Below, one piece after another: positions 1 through 9,048 of a DNA stretch of 64,000 bases. Position 1 is the stretch's first letter. Each line of letters starts with the position of its first letter. Source of the stretch: Geobacteraceae bacterium (GTDB lineage: Bacteria; Desulfobacterota; Desulfuromonadia; Desulfuromonadales; BM103). The stretch is from assembly GCA_024641085.1 (NCBI GenBank), contig JAHEDT010000007.1:28421-92420 (forward strand), in the 5' to 3' direction. The position numbers and the translations under genes are program-made. The notes under the pieces were generated by a model. That model saw nothing but the letters and a program-made list of their open reading frames with translations. It was not told the DNA's origin and ran no database searches.

Positions 1-192
1 ATGTACTACATGACAATCCGCGCCATCCGCACCCCGGCAGGCGAATTCTACATGCAGCGTTCCGGGTCGGCGTGGAACAGCGTCTGGGAGACGGTTACCA
101 AAATTTTCATCCTGTTCGTTTTCCTGGTGTTGGTTCTTCAGGCCATCCTGCACCTCGTTAAAAAAATTCGAGCCTACCGGGAAGAGGAATAG
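1..192 (+). CDS. dctQ: TRAP transporter small permease (DctQ), C-terminal fragment
   Basis: The open frame runs in from before the window, so the first ATG shown need not be the true start. The 63 visible residues hold one strong membrane helix (about residues 34-53, rich in F, V and L) followed by a basic, charged tail. This is how DctQ small permeases end. The assignment rests mainly on the dctM gene that begins 6 bp after the stop. DctQ and DctM form the membrane part of a Na+-driven TRAP transporter for organic or sugar acids; the solute-binding dctP would lie upstream. A second full TRAP set lies at 23.9-26.8 kb. Confidence 0.75.
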   Translation: MYYMTIRAIRTPAGEFYMQRSGSAWNSVWETVTKIFILFVFLVLVLQAILHLVKKIRAYREEE

Positions 193-197
193 CGGAT

Positions 198-1520
198 ATG
201 TTTGGTTTAAGTGCGCTCGGAATCGGGTTTGCGACCTTCCTGATTTTTCTGATGATGATGATCCTTCTGCTGATCGGAATGCCTCTTGGCTTTCTGACCG
301 GCCTGGTGGCGTTGTTCTTCACCTTCGGCTGGTTCGGGCCGGGGGCGATCGGCATGGTCGGAACCCGGGTTTTTTCCTTTGTCACGGAATATTCGCTAGT
401 TGCGATCCCCATGTTTGTCCTCATGGCCAGCTTGCTGGATAAAACAGGCGTTGCCCGGGACCTCTACAATGCCATGCGTCTGGTTGCCGGCCGGCTCAAG
501 GGCGGGGTCGGCGTGCAGACGATCGTGGTGGCGGCTCTGTTGGCTGCCATGTCAGGAATCATCGGCGGCGAGACGGTCCTGCTCGGCATGCTGGCTCTGC
601 CCCAGATGCTGCGGCTCGGCTACGACAAAAAGCTGGCCATCGGCACGGTCGTGGCCGGCGGATCGCTGGGCACCATGATTCCACCCAGTATCGTCCTGAT
701 CATGTACGGTATGACTTCGAACGTGTCGATCGGTGATCTGTTTACCGCGGCCATCATTCCCGGCCTGATCCTGGTGGGCATGTATGTCTCCTACATCTTG
801 ATCCGCTGTTATCTCAACCCGGCAATGGGGCCTCCCGCTCCGCAGTCGGACCTGGCCATGACCACGCGCGAAAAGCTTCGTTCCCTGGGACACGTTTTGT
901 TGCCAATGACGATTGTATGCTGGGTGCTCGGCAGCATTTACGGCGGGATCGCCTCTGTGACCGAGGCGGCCTGCATGGGGGTGATCGGCGTTTTCCTGTC
1001 GGCGATCATCCGTAAAGAGCTGACGTTCGAGATCGTCCATTCCGCTCTGCGGCAGACCATGAGAACCTGCGGCATGATTATCTGGATCGGCATCGGTGCC
1101 AGCGCTGTCGTCGGCATCTATAACCTGATGGGTGGCAAGCGATTTGTCGAAACCGCCATCCTCGGCCTGGATGTCCCGTCCTTCGTGATTATTTTGCTGA
1201 TGATGGCGATTCTGCTGGTGTTGGGTATGTTTCTCGACTGGATCGGCATCGTCATGCTCACCATGCCGATTTTTGTGCCTATCATTAACTCGCTCGGCTA
1301 CGACCCGGTCTGGTTCGGGGTGGTCTTCTGCATCAACATGCAGGTGTCCTTCCTTTCGCCGCCATTCGGCCCGGCCGCTTTCTATCTTAAAAGCGTCGCC
1401 CCGCCGGACATCTCGCTGGTCGATATCTACAAGTCGGTGTGGCCGTTTATCACCATGCAGCTGGTTGCCCTGGGCCTGGTGCTGGTGTTCCCGGAAATCG
1501 CATTGTTTTTCATCAACTAA
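198..1520 (+). CDS. dctM: TRAP transporter large permease DctM
   Basis: A 440-residue inner-membrane protein with about 12 hydrophobic segments and the usual DctM length. Family-like stretches include GMPLGFLTG near the N-terminus, the GIIGGETVL and GGSLGTMIPPS loops, and MQVSFLSPPFGPAAFYLK near the C-terminus. It forms the transport channel of the TRAP importer together with the dctQ just upstream. The neighbouring sugar-acid enzymes suggest an aldonate or aldarate substrate, but the exact substrate cannot be read from the sequence. A purine-rich GAAGAGGA lies upstream of the start. The gene begins 6 bp after dctQ and leads the catabolic run, so co-transcription is likely. Confidence 0.93.
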   Translation: MFGLSALGIGFATFLIFLMMMILLLIGMPLGFLTGLVALFFTFGWFGPGAIGMVGTRVFSFVTEYSLVAIPMFVLMASLLDKTGVARDLYNAMRLVAGRLKGGVGVQTIVVAALLAAMSGIIGGETVLLGMLALPQMLRLGYDKKLAIGTVVAGGSLGTMIPPSIVLIMYGMTSNVSIGDLFTAAIIPGLILVGMYVSYILIRCYLNPAMGPPAPQSDLAMTTREKLRSLGHVLLPMTIVCWVLGSIYGGIASVTEAACMGVIGVFLSAIIRKELTFEIVHSALRQTMRTCGMIIWIGIGASAVVGIYNLMGGKRFVETAILGLDVPSFVIILLMMAILLVLGMFLDWIGIVMLTMPIFVPIINSLGYDPVWFGVVFCINMQVSFLSPPFGPAAFYLKSVAPPDISLVDIYKSVWPFITMQLVALGLVLVFPEIALFFIN

Positions 1521-1559
1521 ACTTATGACGGCCCAAACGGGTAGCTAGGGGAATACGTG

Positions 1560-3725
1560 ATGACGAACGACAATTTTCAAGAGTTGGTGATCGAGGAAAG
1601 CTTCAACTCCTACCGTGAGTGCATCCAGGGGATCGCCAACGAACCGATCTGCGTGCGGCATACCGTGTTGAAAGCCTGGGAAGTGGTCAGTGCGCTTGAT
1701 GGTTCATTCGACCCCGGGGACGTTACGCTTGATGAAATCGTCCGGCGGCTGGTACTCAACCGGCCGCGGATCGTCGTCATTGCAGGTTCGATCGACCACC
1801 CGGCCCATCTGCGCGATGAACTGCACATCAGTCTTGCTGTGCTCAGAATCTGGCAGAATGGTGGTGTCCCGTTCATGTTCGGCATCCCGGTGATCTGCGA
1901 CGGAACGGCGCAGAACAACATCGGACAGAGCTATTCGCTGGTTTCCCGAAACAACACCGCCTCTGCAGTCAACATCAATTTCGAAGGTCACTCCTATCAT
2001 GCGGCCTACGTCCTCTCCAGCTGTGACAAGTTTCCTTCCGGGGTCCTCTGCGGACTGGCGGCCGCCGATCTGGCTCGCAGCCACAGGGATCGCGGACAGG
2101 CGCCGGTCTGGGCCATGTTCATTCCGGAGCACGTGCTCAGGGGGGGAGTCATCCCGGAGAAGACCCGCGCCAGGCTCAACCAGGTTATGGAGAAGGCGCG
2201 TGCGCAGGGGCATGCCGACCTCGCTGAAGACATCGCCGAGAACATGCGCTATATCCTGCAGTGCTCTTCCGACGAGGCCTTCCTGGGGCAGCTGTCGCGC
2301 GCCGTTCGCCTCGACTTGATCAGCCCCTCGGAATCCCGGACCATTCTCGATGAGCTGGCTGCAGCGACCTGTGACAGCAAGGGTGGGGTGTGTGCTTTCA
2401 ACGGTACCGGAAATTCGTCCCGGACGCTGGTGAGCGCTCTCGGCCTGACCCCGCCGAGCGCGGAACTGCTGATGGATGCCCCATCTCCGGTCGTGGTTGC
2501 CGAGTGTGTCGACGCCCTCTACCGCAGTCTGAACCACCCGGAATTCGGAGTCTCCAATATATTGCAGCGTAATTTCGCCAATGCGGTACGCATCCACAAT
2601 GCCACCGGGAGTTCCACCAATATTCTGCTGCACCTGCCGGCGATCATGCGCTACGCCGGTTTCGATGTCACGATCGAGGACTATGAGCGGGTCCGCAAGG
2701 CGACCCCGGTTCCGGAAATTTTTGCCCACAGCCTGACCGAGGGCCGCGACACCTTCGTGTTGGCCGAACAGTTTGCCCGGGGGCAAAACCGCGGCATGGA
2801 CAGTCTCTACCGGATCCTGGCTGACCAGGGCGTGGCGATGGACCTTGATGCCCCGACCATGACCGGTAAGACCTGGGGCGAACGGATCGCCGACCTGCGC
2901 CAGCCGGTTGCGGCCGAGTTGGGTGAGAAATCCGTGATCAGGACTGTCCCGGTTCGCGAGGTCTCCGGGGTTGAGGTGTTGCGCGGCAATTTCATGTCTA
3001 CGGCAGTCGTCAAGCTGGCCGGGATGTCCAATCGGCAGCTGACGCACTTCGATGACCACCTTTTTATCGTGCGGTACTATGAAAACGAACGGGCCTGTCT
3101 CGAGGAGATGGCCTCCGTCGATCTCTTTGAGAATCTCGAGCAGGTTGTCAAAAATCTCCCCGGACAAGTGGCCGACAAGCTGCTGTCATACAATTCACGG
3201 GGTGAGGTCAGTTCCTTTGATCATGACCGTTTTCAGGAACTTTTGAAAAAAGGCTTCCTCTCGTTTGCTTTTGTACTCGCCGGTCAGGGCCCGAAGGCCT
3301 TCGGCATGCCGGAGATGTTTGCTCCGTCCCAAAGTCTCAGGCACCATCAACTGCTGGAAGCCTCCTCGCTGTTGATCACCGACGGACGCTACTCAGGTGT
3401 CACCAAGGGCGCTTGTATCGGGCACGTTACCCCGGAATCCTACGAGGGTGGAGGCATTGGCCAACTGGCCGACGGTGACCTGCTCTGGTTGCGGATCAAG
3501 GCGCAATGCCTGGATGTGGTGGACCCGGCCTCGTTGGAGGCGGGGACGGCGACCCCACTGACCGAGTTGCCTGCGAGGCCGCAACTGGTGACGCAGCGCC
3601 AAGAGCAGATGCACGATCGGATCTGGCAGATCGCTGCCAGCAACCTGATGACCGATGTCGCCGGGGCGGAAAAAGGCTGTGTGCCTCCTGCTGTGGATCA
3701 GCGGGCGCTGAAACGGCTGGAATAA
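1560..3725 (+). CDS. IlvD/Edd-family sugar-acid dehydratase (YjhG/YagF-like)
   Basis: A 721-residue member of the Fe-S dependent dihydroxyacid/6-phosphogluconate dehydratase superfamily. Visible motifs are SSCDKFPSG (cluster cysteine), GGVCAFNGTGNSS (second cysteine region), ATGSSTNILLHLPAI, and near the C-terminus DGRYSGVTKGACIGHVTPE, matching the family signature. The ICDGTAQ...YSLVSRN segment resembles the YjhG/YagF branch (D-xylonate dehydratases) more than IlvD. The protein is longer than YjhG (about 655 residues); the extra length appears to lie after the CDK motif. Start 1560 (ATG) was preferred to the GTG at 1557 because AGGGGA sits at good spacing. The likely reaction is dehydration of an aldonate to a 2-keto-3-deoxy acid. 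The substrate is unknown. Confidence 0.85.
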   Translation: MTNDNFQELVIEESFNSYRECIQGIANEPICVRHTVLKAWEVVSALDGSFDPGDVTLDEIVRRLVLNRPRIVVIAGSIDHPAHLRDELHISLAVLRIWQNGGVPFMFGIPVICDGTAQNNIGQSYSLVSRNNTASAVNINFEGHSYHAAYVLSSCDKFPSGVLCGLAAADLARSHRDRGQAPVWAMFIPEHVLRGGVIPEKTRARLNQVMEKARAQGHADLAEDIAENMRYILQCSSDEAFLGQLSRAVRLDLISPSESRTILDELAAATCDSKGGVCAFNGTGNSSRTLVSALGLTPPSAELLMDAPSPVVVAECVDALYRSLNHPEFGVSNILQRNFANAVRIHNATGSSTNILLHLPAIMRYAGFDVTIEDYERVRKATPVPEIFAHSLTEGRDTFVLAEQFARGQNRGMDSLYRILADQGVAMDLDAPTMTGKTWGERIADLRQPVAAELGEKSVIRTVPVREVSGVEVLRGNFMSTAVVKLAGMSNRQLTHFDDHLFIVRYYENERACLEEMASVDLFENLEQVVKNLPGQVADKLLSYNSRGEVSSFDHDRFQELLKKGFLSFAFVLAGQGPKAFGMPEMFAPSQSLRHHQLLEASSLLITDGRYSGVTKGACIGHVTPESYEGGGIGQLADGDLLWLRIKAQCLDVVDPASLEAGTATPLTELPARPQLVTQRQEQMHDRIWQIAASNLMTDVAGAEKGCVPPAVDQRALKRLE

Positions 3726-3729
3726 GTGC

Positions 3730-4626
3730 ATGAAGATGATCGTTGCGGATTGGGGAACGACAAATCTCCGGGTTTATGCCTGTGACGACGGCGGGACCAT
3801 CCTCGACAAGGTCGAGAGCGGGCAGGGGATCAAGACGCTTGGCAAGGACGACTACCCGGCTGTCCTCAGCCGGGCTATTGCCCAGCTGAAAGAGTGCCAC
3901 AGGGTCCCGGTTTTCGTCTGCGGGATGGCGGGATCCAGGAATGGCTGGATTGAGACACCCTACTGCCAGACGCCGCTTGATCTCGAGGCGCTTGCTTCGC
4001 GCCTGGTTCCTCTGCCGGGATCCTTTGATGGCTACCTCCTGCCGGGAGCTCGCACTCTCTTGCCCGACGGCACCAGCGATGTCATGCGCGGCGAAGAGAT
4101 TCAGATTTTAGGCGCTGTTTCAAGACTTGACCTGCGCAGCGGGGTGCTTTGCCTGCCCGGCACTCACAGTAAGTGGGTGCGCTTGCGCGAAGGCAAAATC
4201 ATCGATTTTGCCACCTTCATGACCGGTGACATCTTCCAGGCGCTGTCGCAGACGATTCTCGCCTGTGATGCCGCATCTCCCCCCCACTCGGAGGCCTTCA
4301 CAAAAGGACTGCAGGCTGCGCGGGCCGGGGATTTTGGCCTCTTGCATCGACTGTTCACCGCGCGGACCAGGGTGCTGGATGGTACGCTCGATGCGGCCCA
4401 TGTCTCCGCCTATGTCTCCGGTTTGCTGGTCGGCCATGAACTGGCGGAAGCCGAGGCCTGGCGAGCCCCCGGCGAGACGGTCACCATCATTGGCTCCGAA
4501 AGTTTGTGTCGCCGCTACAGTGAATCGCTCTCTTTCCTCGGCGCACAAAGCGTGGCTCTCGACAGCAGCGTGGCGACATGCAGCGGAGTCGCCGCCTTGC
4601 GGACTGTCCTGTCAGGAGGCGCCTGA
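3730..4626 (+). CDS. dgoK: 2-dehydro-3-deoxygalactonokinase
   Basis: A 298-residue protein of normal DgoK length. It starts with the phosphate-binding motif DWGTTNLRVYA and contains VCGMAGSRNGW and LPGTHSKWV, typical of this kinase family. It phosphorylates 2-keto-3-deoxy-galactonate with ATP in the De Ley-Doudoroff galactonate pathway. The product is the substrate of the aldolase encoded immediately downstream, whose ATG overlaps this gene's TGA by one base, so the two are translationally coupled. The upstream dehydratase ends 4 bp before the start. An in-frame ATG two codons further on is an alternative start. Confidence 0.92.
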   Translation: MKMIVADWGTTNLRVYACDDGGTILDKVESGQGIKTLGKDDYPAVLSRAIAQLKECHRVPVFVCGMAGSRNGWIETPYCQTPLDLEALASRLVPLPGSFDGYLLPGARTLLPDGTSDVMRGEEIQILGAVSRLDLRSGVLCLPGTHSKWVRLREGKIIDFATFMTGDIFQALSQTILACDAASPPHSEAFTKGLQAARAGDFGLLHRLFTARTRVLDGTLDAAHVSAYVSGLLVGHELAEAEAWRAPGETVTIIGSESLCRRYSESLSFLGAQSVALDSSVATCSGVAALRTVLSGGA

Positions 4627-5255
4627 TGGAATGCCGATTTACTCATTTTTTCAACATCATGCCGCTGATTGGCATCTTGCGCGGAATTGAGCCGAGCGAG
4701 GCCGTTGCCGTGGCTGACGCCGTCGTGGATTGTGGCCTGCGGATCGTCGAGGTCCCACTGAATTCGCCGCAGGCACTGCGCTCGATAGAACATCTGGCAA
4801 AACGCTTTGGCCCGGATGTGATGATTGGTGCGGGAACGGTCACTTCGGTAGCCGAAGTGACTGCCGTCGCCGAAGCCGGTGGCAAGCTGATTGTCACACC
4901 TTATGCACGCGGCGCCATCGTCGAAAAGGCCAAGGAATTGGGGCTGGCGGCGATCCCCGGTGCGCTGAGCCCGACGGAGATCGCCGAAATGGCCGACTGC
5001 GGTGCCGATGCGGTCAAGATCTTCCCTGCGGAGATGGCCACGCCTGCGGTCGTCAAGGCGTTGCGTGCTGTGCTTCCGACCCAGCTTCCGCTGATCCCGG
5101 TGGGAGGCATTGACACGGGAAATATGGCCGCGTACTGGCAGGCGGGTGCGAACGGTTTCGGTCTCGGTTCGGCACTGTACCGACCGGGCGACCCGATTGA
5201 CAAGGTCGCTCAGAACGCGGCGCTTCTGGTCGCTTGTGTGCGTAAGCTGAGCTGA
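4626..5255 (+). CDS. dgoA: 2-dehydro-3-deoxy-6-phosphogalactonate aldolase
   Basis: A 209-residue class I aldolase of the KDPG/KDPGal family. Signature stretches are GILRGIEPSEA, the IEVPLNSP strand, GAGTV, VTP, and AVKIFPAE, which carries the Schiff-base lysine. The IPVGGI loop and the GFGLGSALY end of the barrel follow. The ILRG and VPLNSP wording is the DgoA rather than the Eda type. It splits KDPGal to pyruvate and glyceraldehyde-3-phosphate. Start 4626 was chosen because TGATG overlaps the dgoK stop and GGAGG lies 5-9 bp upstream; a longer frame from 4578 would overlap dgoK further. A separate Eda-type aldolase lies at 13943. Confidence 0.92.
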   Translation: MECRFTHFFNIMPLIGILRGIEPSEAVAVADAVVDCGLRIVEVPLNSPQALRSIEHLAKRFGPDVMIGAGTVTSVAEVTAVAEAGGKLIVTPYARGAIVEKAKELGLAAIPGALSPTEIAEMADCGADAVKIFPAEMATPAVVKALRAVLPTQLPLIPVGGIDTGNMAAYWQAGANGFGLGSALYRPGDPIDKVAQNAALLVACVRKLS

Positions 5256-5386
5256 TTGCAACACCCCGCTCGTCTTGGTGCATGAGCCGGTCCTTTGCAT
5301 ACAAATGGCCTTTGCTGTTCGATTAAAGTCGGACTTTTTTCCCCGCCGCCCTGGCAGGATTGGCTCTTATCGAAAAGGAGCACATG

Positions 5387-6376
5387 ATGCGTCTCGTTCA
5401 GTTTTTTATCTCCGCAAAGTCCGAGACCCGGCTCGCCGTTGTGTCCGGGGATGGGCTGTCTCTTGAGGTCGTGGATGGTGTCGACAGCACCTATGCCCTG
5501 GCGCAGAGGGCGATTCGCGACGGCATGGGGTTGGCTGATACGATCGCTCGACTGGGTCTCGTGGAATCCGTCGATTATGAAACAGTCGTTGCCGAGGGCC
5601 GGCTGCTTCCCCCCATAACTCATCCCGACCCTGCTCACATGCTGATGACGGGCACCGGCCTGACCCACCTCGGCAGCGCCAGCACCCGCAGCTCTATGCA
5701 TGAAAAGGCTGATGCCGAACTGACCGACTCGATGAAGATGTTCAAATGGGGGCTGGAGGGTGGCAAGCCCGCGCCCGGCGAAGTCGGCGCCGAACCGGAA
5801 TGGTTCTTCAAGGGCGACGGTTCCTGGGTCGTCGCTCCCGGACAGGCACTGGAACTGCCCTCGTTTGCCCTGGATGGTGGTGAAGAACCTGAGGTCGTTG
5901 GAATCTACCTCATCGCTGATGATGGCACCCCCTGCCGGGTCGGCTACGCCATTGCCAATGAGTATTCGGATCATGTCCTGGAACGCCGCAACTACCTGCT
6001 GCTGGCACATTCCAAACTGCGCACCTCCTCGTTCGGGCCGGAACTTCTGGTCGGCGCACTGCCGGCTGTCGTCACCGGGGTCAGCCGTATTTTGCGCAAT
6101 GGCGAGGTTTTTTGGGAAAAGGGCTTCGAAAGCGGGGAACAGAGGATGAGCCACTCGCTGGACAACCTGGAGCATCATCATTTCAAATACCAGGGCTTCC
6201 GTCGTCCCGGAGATGTCCATGTGCACTTTTTCGGGACCTCTACGCTCAGTATCGCCGATCAGGTGCAAACCGAGCCGGGGGATGTCTTTGAAATTTCCGC
6301 CGAGGGGTTTGGCCGGCCCTTGCGAAACCCTGTGGTCAGAACTCACGCGCCGACCGCGACAATCAAACCTCTGTAA
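5387..6376 (+). CDS. AraD1/GguC-type FAH-superfamily protein
   Basis: A 329-residue protein starting MRLVQFF, the usual opening of the AraD1/GguC group, with a C-terminal fumarylacetoacetase-like fold suggested by IANEYSDH, LLAHSKLRTSSFGPE and DVHVHFFGTS. Members occur in pentonate and hexuronate pathways and are often called 2-keto-3-deoxy-L-arabonate dehydratase-like, although the activity is not always proven. In this cluster such a step would feed the 2-oxoglutarate-semialdehyde dehydrogenase at 11028. AAGGAG ends 6 bp before the second of two adjacent ATGs, which is why 5387 was chosen. A 131-bp gap separates it from dgoA and includes a short GTC...GAC stem with a T-run at about 5325-5342. 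Confidence 0.8.
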   Translation: MRLVQFFISAKSETRLAVVSGDGLSLEVVDGVDSTYALAQRAIRDGMGLADTIARLGLVESVDYETVVAEGRLLPPITHPDPAHMLMTGTGLTHLGSASTRSSMHEKADAELTDSMKMFKWGLEGGKPAPGEVGAEPEWFFKGDGSWVVAPGQALELPSFALDGGEEPEVVGIYLIADDGTPCRVGYAIANEYSDHVLERRNYLLLAHSKLRTSSFGPELLVGALPAVVTGVSRILRNGEVFWEKGFESGEQRMSHSLDNLEHHHFKYQGFRRPGDVHVHFFGTSTLSIADQVQTEPGDVFEISAEGFGRPLRNPVVRTHAPTATIKPL

Positions 6377-6425
6377 GGAGCATCTCATCCGGTTTCCCTG
6401 GTGGGTATGTACTAAGGAGTTGAGC

Positions 6426-7331
6426 ATGTCTGTCATCAAGAAAGTCGGTTTTATCGGCGTCGGGCTGATGGGCCACGGCATGGCCAAGAACCTGCTCGAG
6501 AAGGGTCACCCGCTGACCATTCTCGGCCACAGGAACCGCCAACCGGTCGAAGATCTGGTTGCGCGGGGTGCTGTCGAGGCCGCCAACCCGGCCGAAGTGG
6601 CCGGCCGCTCGGAGATCATCTTTCTCTGTGTTCCGAATTCGATGCAGGTTGAAGCCGTGATCGAGGGAGAGAACGGCATCCTGAGTGCTGCGCGAAAGGG
6701 GCTGGTGGTCGTCGATACCTCGACGGCGGATCCCGATTCGACGCTGCACCTCGCCACGCTGCTGCAGGCGAAGGGGGTGCGTATGGCCGATGCGCCCCTG
6801 ACCCGGACGCCGAAACAGGCCGAAGAGGGGCGGCTCAATGTCATGGTCGGCGCCGACCATGAGCTGTTCGCCGAACTCGAGCCGGTCATCGCATGCTTTG
6901 CCGAAAACATCCTCCATGTCGGGCCTCTGGGCGCCGGGCACAAGATCAAACTGATCAACAACTTTATCGCCCTGGGCAACGCTTCGGTGGTTGCCGAAGC
7001 GGTGACTGCCGCAGTCAAGGTCGGTGTCGACCTGGGCAAGCTCTTTGAGCTTGTGTCCAGCGGCGGTGCCAACTCCAACATCTTCCAGATGGTGATGCCC
7101 TGGGTGCTGCAGGGCGATATCAGCAACATGCAGTTCGCCATTGCCAATGCCGCCAAGGATTTACGCTACTACAGCCGCATGATCCAGGATGCGAAGCTTT
7201 CGGCACCAGTGTCGCCGGGCGTTCTGGGGGCTTTCGCCCTCGCCGAAGCGATGGGGAAGGGTGAGGAATTCGTCCCCAGGCTGTGCGATGTGATCGCCGG
7301 CATCAACAAGGTCGATGTACACAAAGGCTGA
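6426..7331 (+). CDS. NAD(P)-dependent beta-hydroxyacid dehydrogenase (tartronate-semialdehyde reductase-like)
   Basis: A 301-residue member of the 3-hydroxyisobutyrate/tartronate-semialdehyde reductase family. The Rossmann motif GFIGVGLMGHGMAKNL lies at residues 8-23, the substrate loop is DAPLTRTPKQAEEG, and GAGHKIKLINNF carries the catalytic lysine. AAGGAG precedes the ATG at 6426; longer in-frame starts would run into the previous gene. The role is reduction or oxidation of a short hydroxyacid or semialdehyde, for example tartronate semialdehyde made by an HpaI-type aldolase such as the one at 14620. That link is inferred from the cluster. The usual DxPVSGG loop is replaced by DAPLTRTP, so substrate specificity may differ from GarR. 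Confidence 0.82.
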   Translation: MSVIKKVGFIGVGLMGHGMAKNLLEKGHPLTILGHRNRQPVEDLVARGAVEAANPAEVAGRSEIIFLCVPNSMQVEAVIEGENGILSAARKGLVVVDTSTADPDSTLHLATLLQAKGVRMADAPLTRTPKQAEEGRLNVMVGADHELFAELEPVIACFAENILHVGPLGAGHKIKLINNFIALGNASVVAEAVTAAVKVGVDLGKLFELVSSGGANSNIFQMVMPWVLQGDISNMQFAIANAAKDLRYYSRMIQDAKLSAPVSPGVLGAFALAEAMGKGEEFVPRLCDVIAGINKVDVHKG

Positions 7332-7391
7332 ACCTCATCGGTTTGATTCCGCAGTAAGGTCAAACCCGTCGTTGCAGTAGGAGGGCCATTC

Positions 7392-8570
7392 ATGAAAATC
7401 GAAAAAATTGACATCATCGTGGTTGGTGCCCCATGGCGTGAGCTGACGATCATTGAACTGACGACCGATTCCGGGATCACCGGCCTGGGCGAAGTCCGTA
7501 TGGTGAATAAGACCGACACCTTGATTGCTGCGATTCGGGAGTTGGCCGCACGCTATCTGGTCGGGATGGATCCGTTTGACCTGACCACGCTGGCCTGGAA
7601 GATTCAGGTCGCCGAGTATGGGTTGCCTGGCGAAGTCGGCCAGAGCGCGTTGGCGGCGTTCGATATGGCCTGCTGGGATATTATCGGCAAAGCGCTCGAT
7701 GTGCCGATCTGGAAGCTGCTCGGCGGCAAGTTCCGGGACCGGGTGCCCGCCTATGCTAACGGCTGGTACCAGGGTGACCGGGACCCAAAGGTGATCCAGG
7801 CGTTGGCCAAGGGGGTGGTCGCCAAGGGCTATCGCGGTCTCAAGATCGATCCCTTTGGAGCCGCGGCCGCGGAAATCAGCCGTAGTGAACGGATGCGGGC
7901 CCTGTCGATTCTGGAAGCAGTGCGTGAGGCCGTCGGGCCAGATGTCCAGATCTTTCTCGAGATGCACGGGCGTTTCACCGGTGCGGCCGCCATGGCCGTG
8001 GCGCGTGATGTGGTCGATGTCGAGCCTGGCTGGCTCGAAGAGCCGGTGTCGCCGACCGATGTCACCAGTCTGCGCCAGGTCCGGAAGAGCACTCACTTGC
8101 CGATTGCTGCCGGTGAACGCATGCACGCAGCTCACGAGCTGCGGCCGTTCCTGGAGGAAGGGCTGGTCGACATTTACCAGATCGATCTGACCCACGCCGG
8201 TGGCATCACCGGCATCCAGCAGCTGATCGGCTGGACCAATGCCTACAATACCATCCTGGCGCCACACAACGTCTGTGGACCGATCGGTACGGCTGCGGCA
8301 CTGCAGGTTGCCGTTGCCTGCCCGAACTTCAAGGTCCTCGAACACTTCAACGATTTCGCCGACCCATGGGTGTTCGACCTGGTCGATGGGGCGCCGCGGA
8401 TCGACCCGGTCGACGGCTGTTTCGCTGTCCCCAGCCAGCCCGGCCTGGGCGTCTCGCTCAATCGTGCCGAATGTGAAAAGCATCCGCGCACCGGGGGCCG
8501 CCTGGCCCTGTTCAGCGAGGGGTGGGAAAAACGGGTCTCCGTCGATGCGTACGCGGGGAAAAAAGGTTAG
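7392..8570 (+). CDS. Enolase-superfamily (mandelate racemase/muconate lactonizing type) sugar-acid dehydratase
   Basis: A 392-residue barrel enzyme. By comparison with E. coli galactonate dehydratase (metal ligands D183, E209, E235; catalytic H185 and H285), the matching residues here are E190, E216, E242, H192 and H292. The first ligand is therefore Glu instead of Asp (EMHGRF in place of DFHGR). LGGKFRDRVPAY and THAGGI are family hallmarks. It probably removes water from an aldonate or aldarate to give a 2-keto-3-deoxy acid. A DgoD-like relative follows at 9049, so the two probably act on different epimers. GGAGGG precedes the ATG. Confidence 0.85.
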   Translation: MKIEKIDIIVVGAPWRELTIIELTTDSGITGLGEVRMVNKTDTLIAAIRELAARYLVGMDPFDLTTLAWKIQVAEYGLPGEVGQSALAAFDMACWDIIGKALDVPIWKLLGGKFRDRVPAYANGWYQGDRDPKVIQALAKGVVAKGYRGLKIDPFGAAAAEISRSERMRALSILEAVREAVGPDVQIFLEMHGRFTGAAAMAVARDVVDVEPGWLEEPVSPTDVTSLRQVRKSTHLPIAAGERMHAAHELRPFLEEGLVDIYQIDLTHAGGITGIQQLIGWTNAYNTILAPHNVCGPIGTAAALQVAVACPNFKVLEHFNDFADPWVFDLVDGAPRIDPVDGCFAVPSQPGLGVSLNRAECEKHPRTGGRLALFSEGWEKRVSVDAYAGKKG

Positions 8571-8582
8571 CGAGGTGAACTC

Positions 8583-9011
8583 ATGCAGGAGAAACTGGTG
8601 CTCAAACCGACTCTGACGCTCGCCGTGGCCAAGGACATAGCGGCTGCGGCGGAGGCCGAAGCACTGAGAAATTGCTGGAATGTAGTGATTGCGATCATGG
8701 ATGACGGAGCAAACCTGGTCTACCTGCAACGCATGGATGGCACGCAGATCGCCAGCATCGATGTTGCCGTGGCCAAAGCCGCCAGCGCAGTCAAGTACAA
8801 GCGCCCGACGAAATCATTCGAGGAGGCGCTGGTCGGCGGCCGACAGGCTGTCCTGAACCTGCCCCATGCCATGCCGGTGGAAGGCGGTCTGCCTCTGACC
8901 CACGACGGCTGCATGGTCGGGGCGATCGGAGTCAGTGGCGTGCAGGCCGACCAGGATGGAATCATCGCCAAGGCCGGAATGAATGCGCTGGCAGCACTCA
9001 TCAGCCGATAA
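8583..9011 (+). CDS. GlcG/HbpS family protein
   Basis: A 142-residue single-domain protein matching the GlcG/HbpS (DUF336) family: LTLAVAKDIAAAAEAEA at the start, VVIAIMDDGANLVYLQRMDG in the middle, and GAIGVSGVQADQDGIIAKAG at the end. Family members occur as extracellular haem-binding HbpS and, more often, as cytoplasmic proteins of unclear role beside glycolate, diol or sugar-acid genes. No signal peptide is visible here, so a cytoplasmic role is expected. It sits between two enolase-superfamily dehydratase genes, 12 bp after the first, with GAGGTG before the ATG. Function in this pathway is not known. Confidence 0.85.
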   Translation: MQEKLVLKPTLTLAVAKDIAAAAEAEALRNCWNVVIAIMDDGANLVYLQRMDGTQIASIDVAVAKAASAVKYKRPTKSFEEALVGGRQAVLNLPHAMPVEGGLPLTHDGCMVGAIGVSGVQADQDGIIAKAGMNALAALISR

Positions 9012-9048
9012 GTGAACAAAATCTGTCGGCGTCGCGCGAGGATCGGAT

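Noticed and set aside
1704..3167. A 487-codon minus-strand open frame inside the IlvD-type dehydratase gene
   Set aside because: The plus-strand frame has clear dehydratase motifs and a ribosome site; the minus-strand product is low-complexity and unlike any family.
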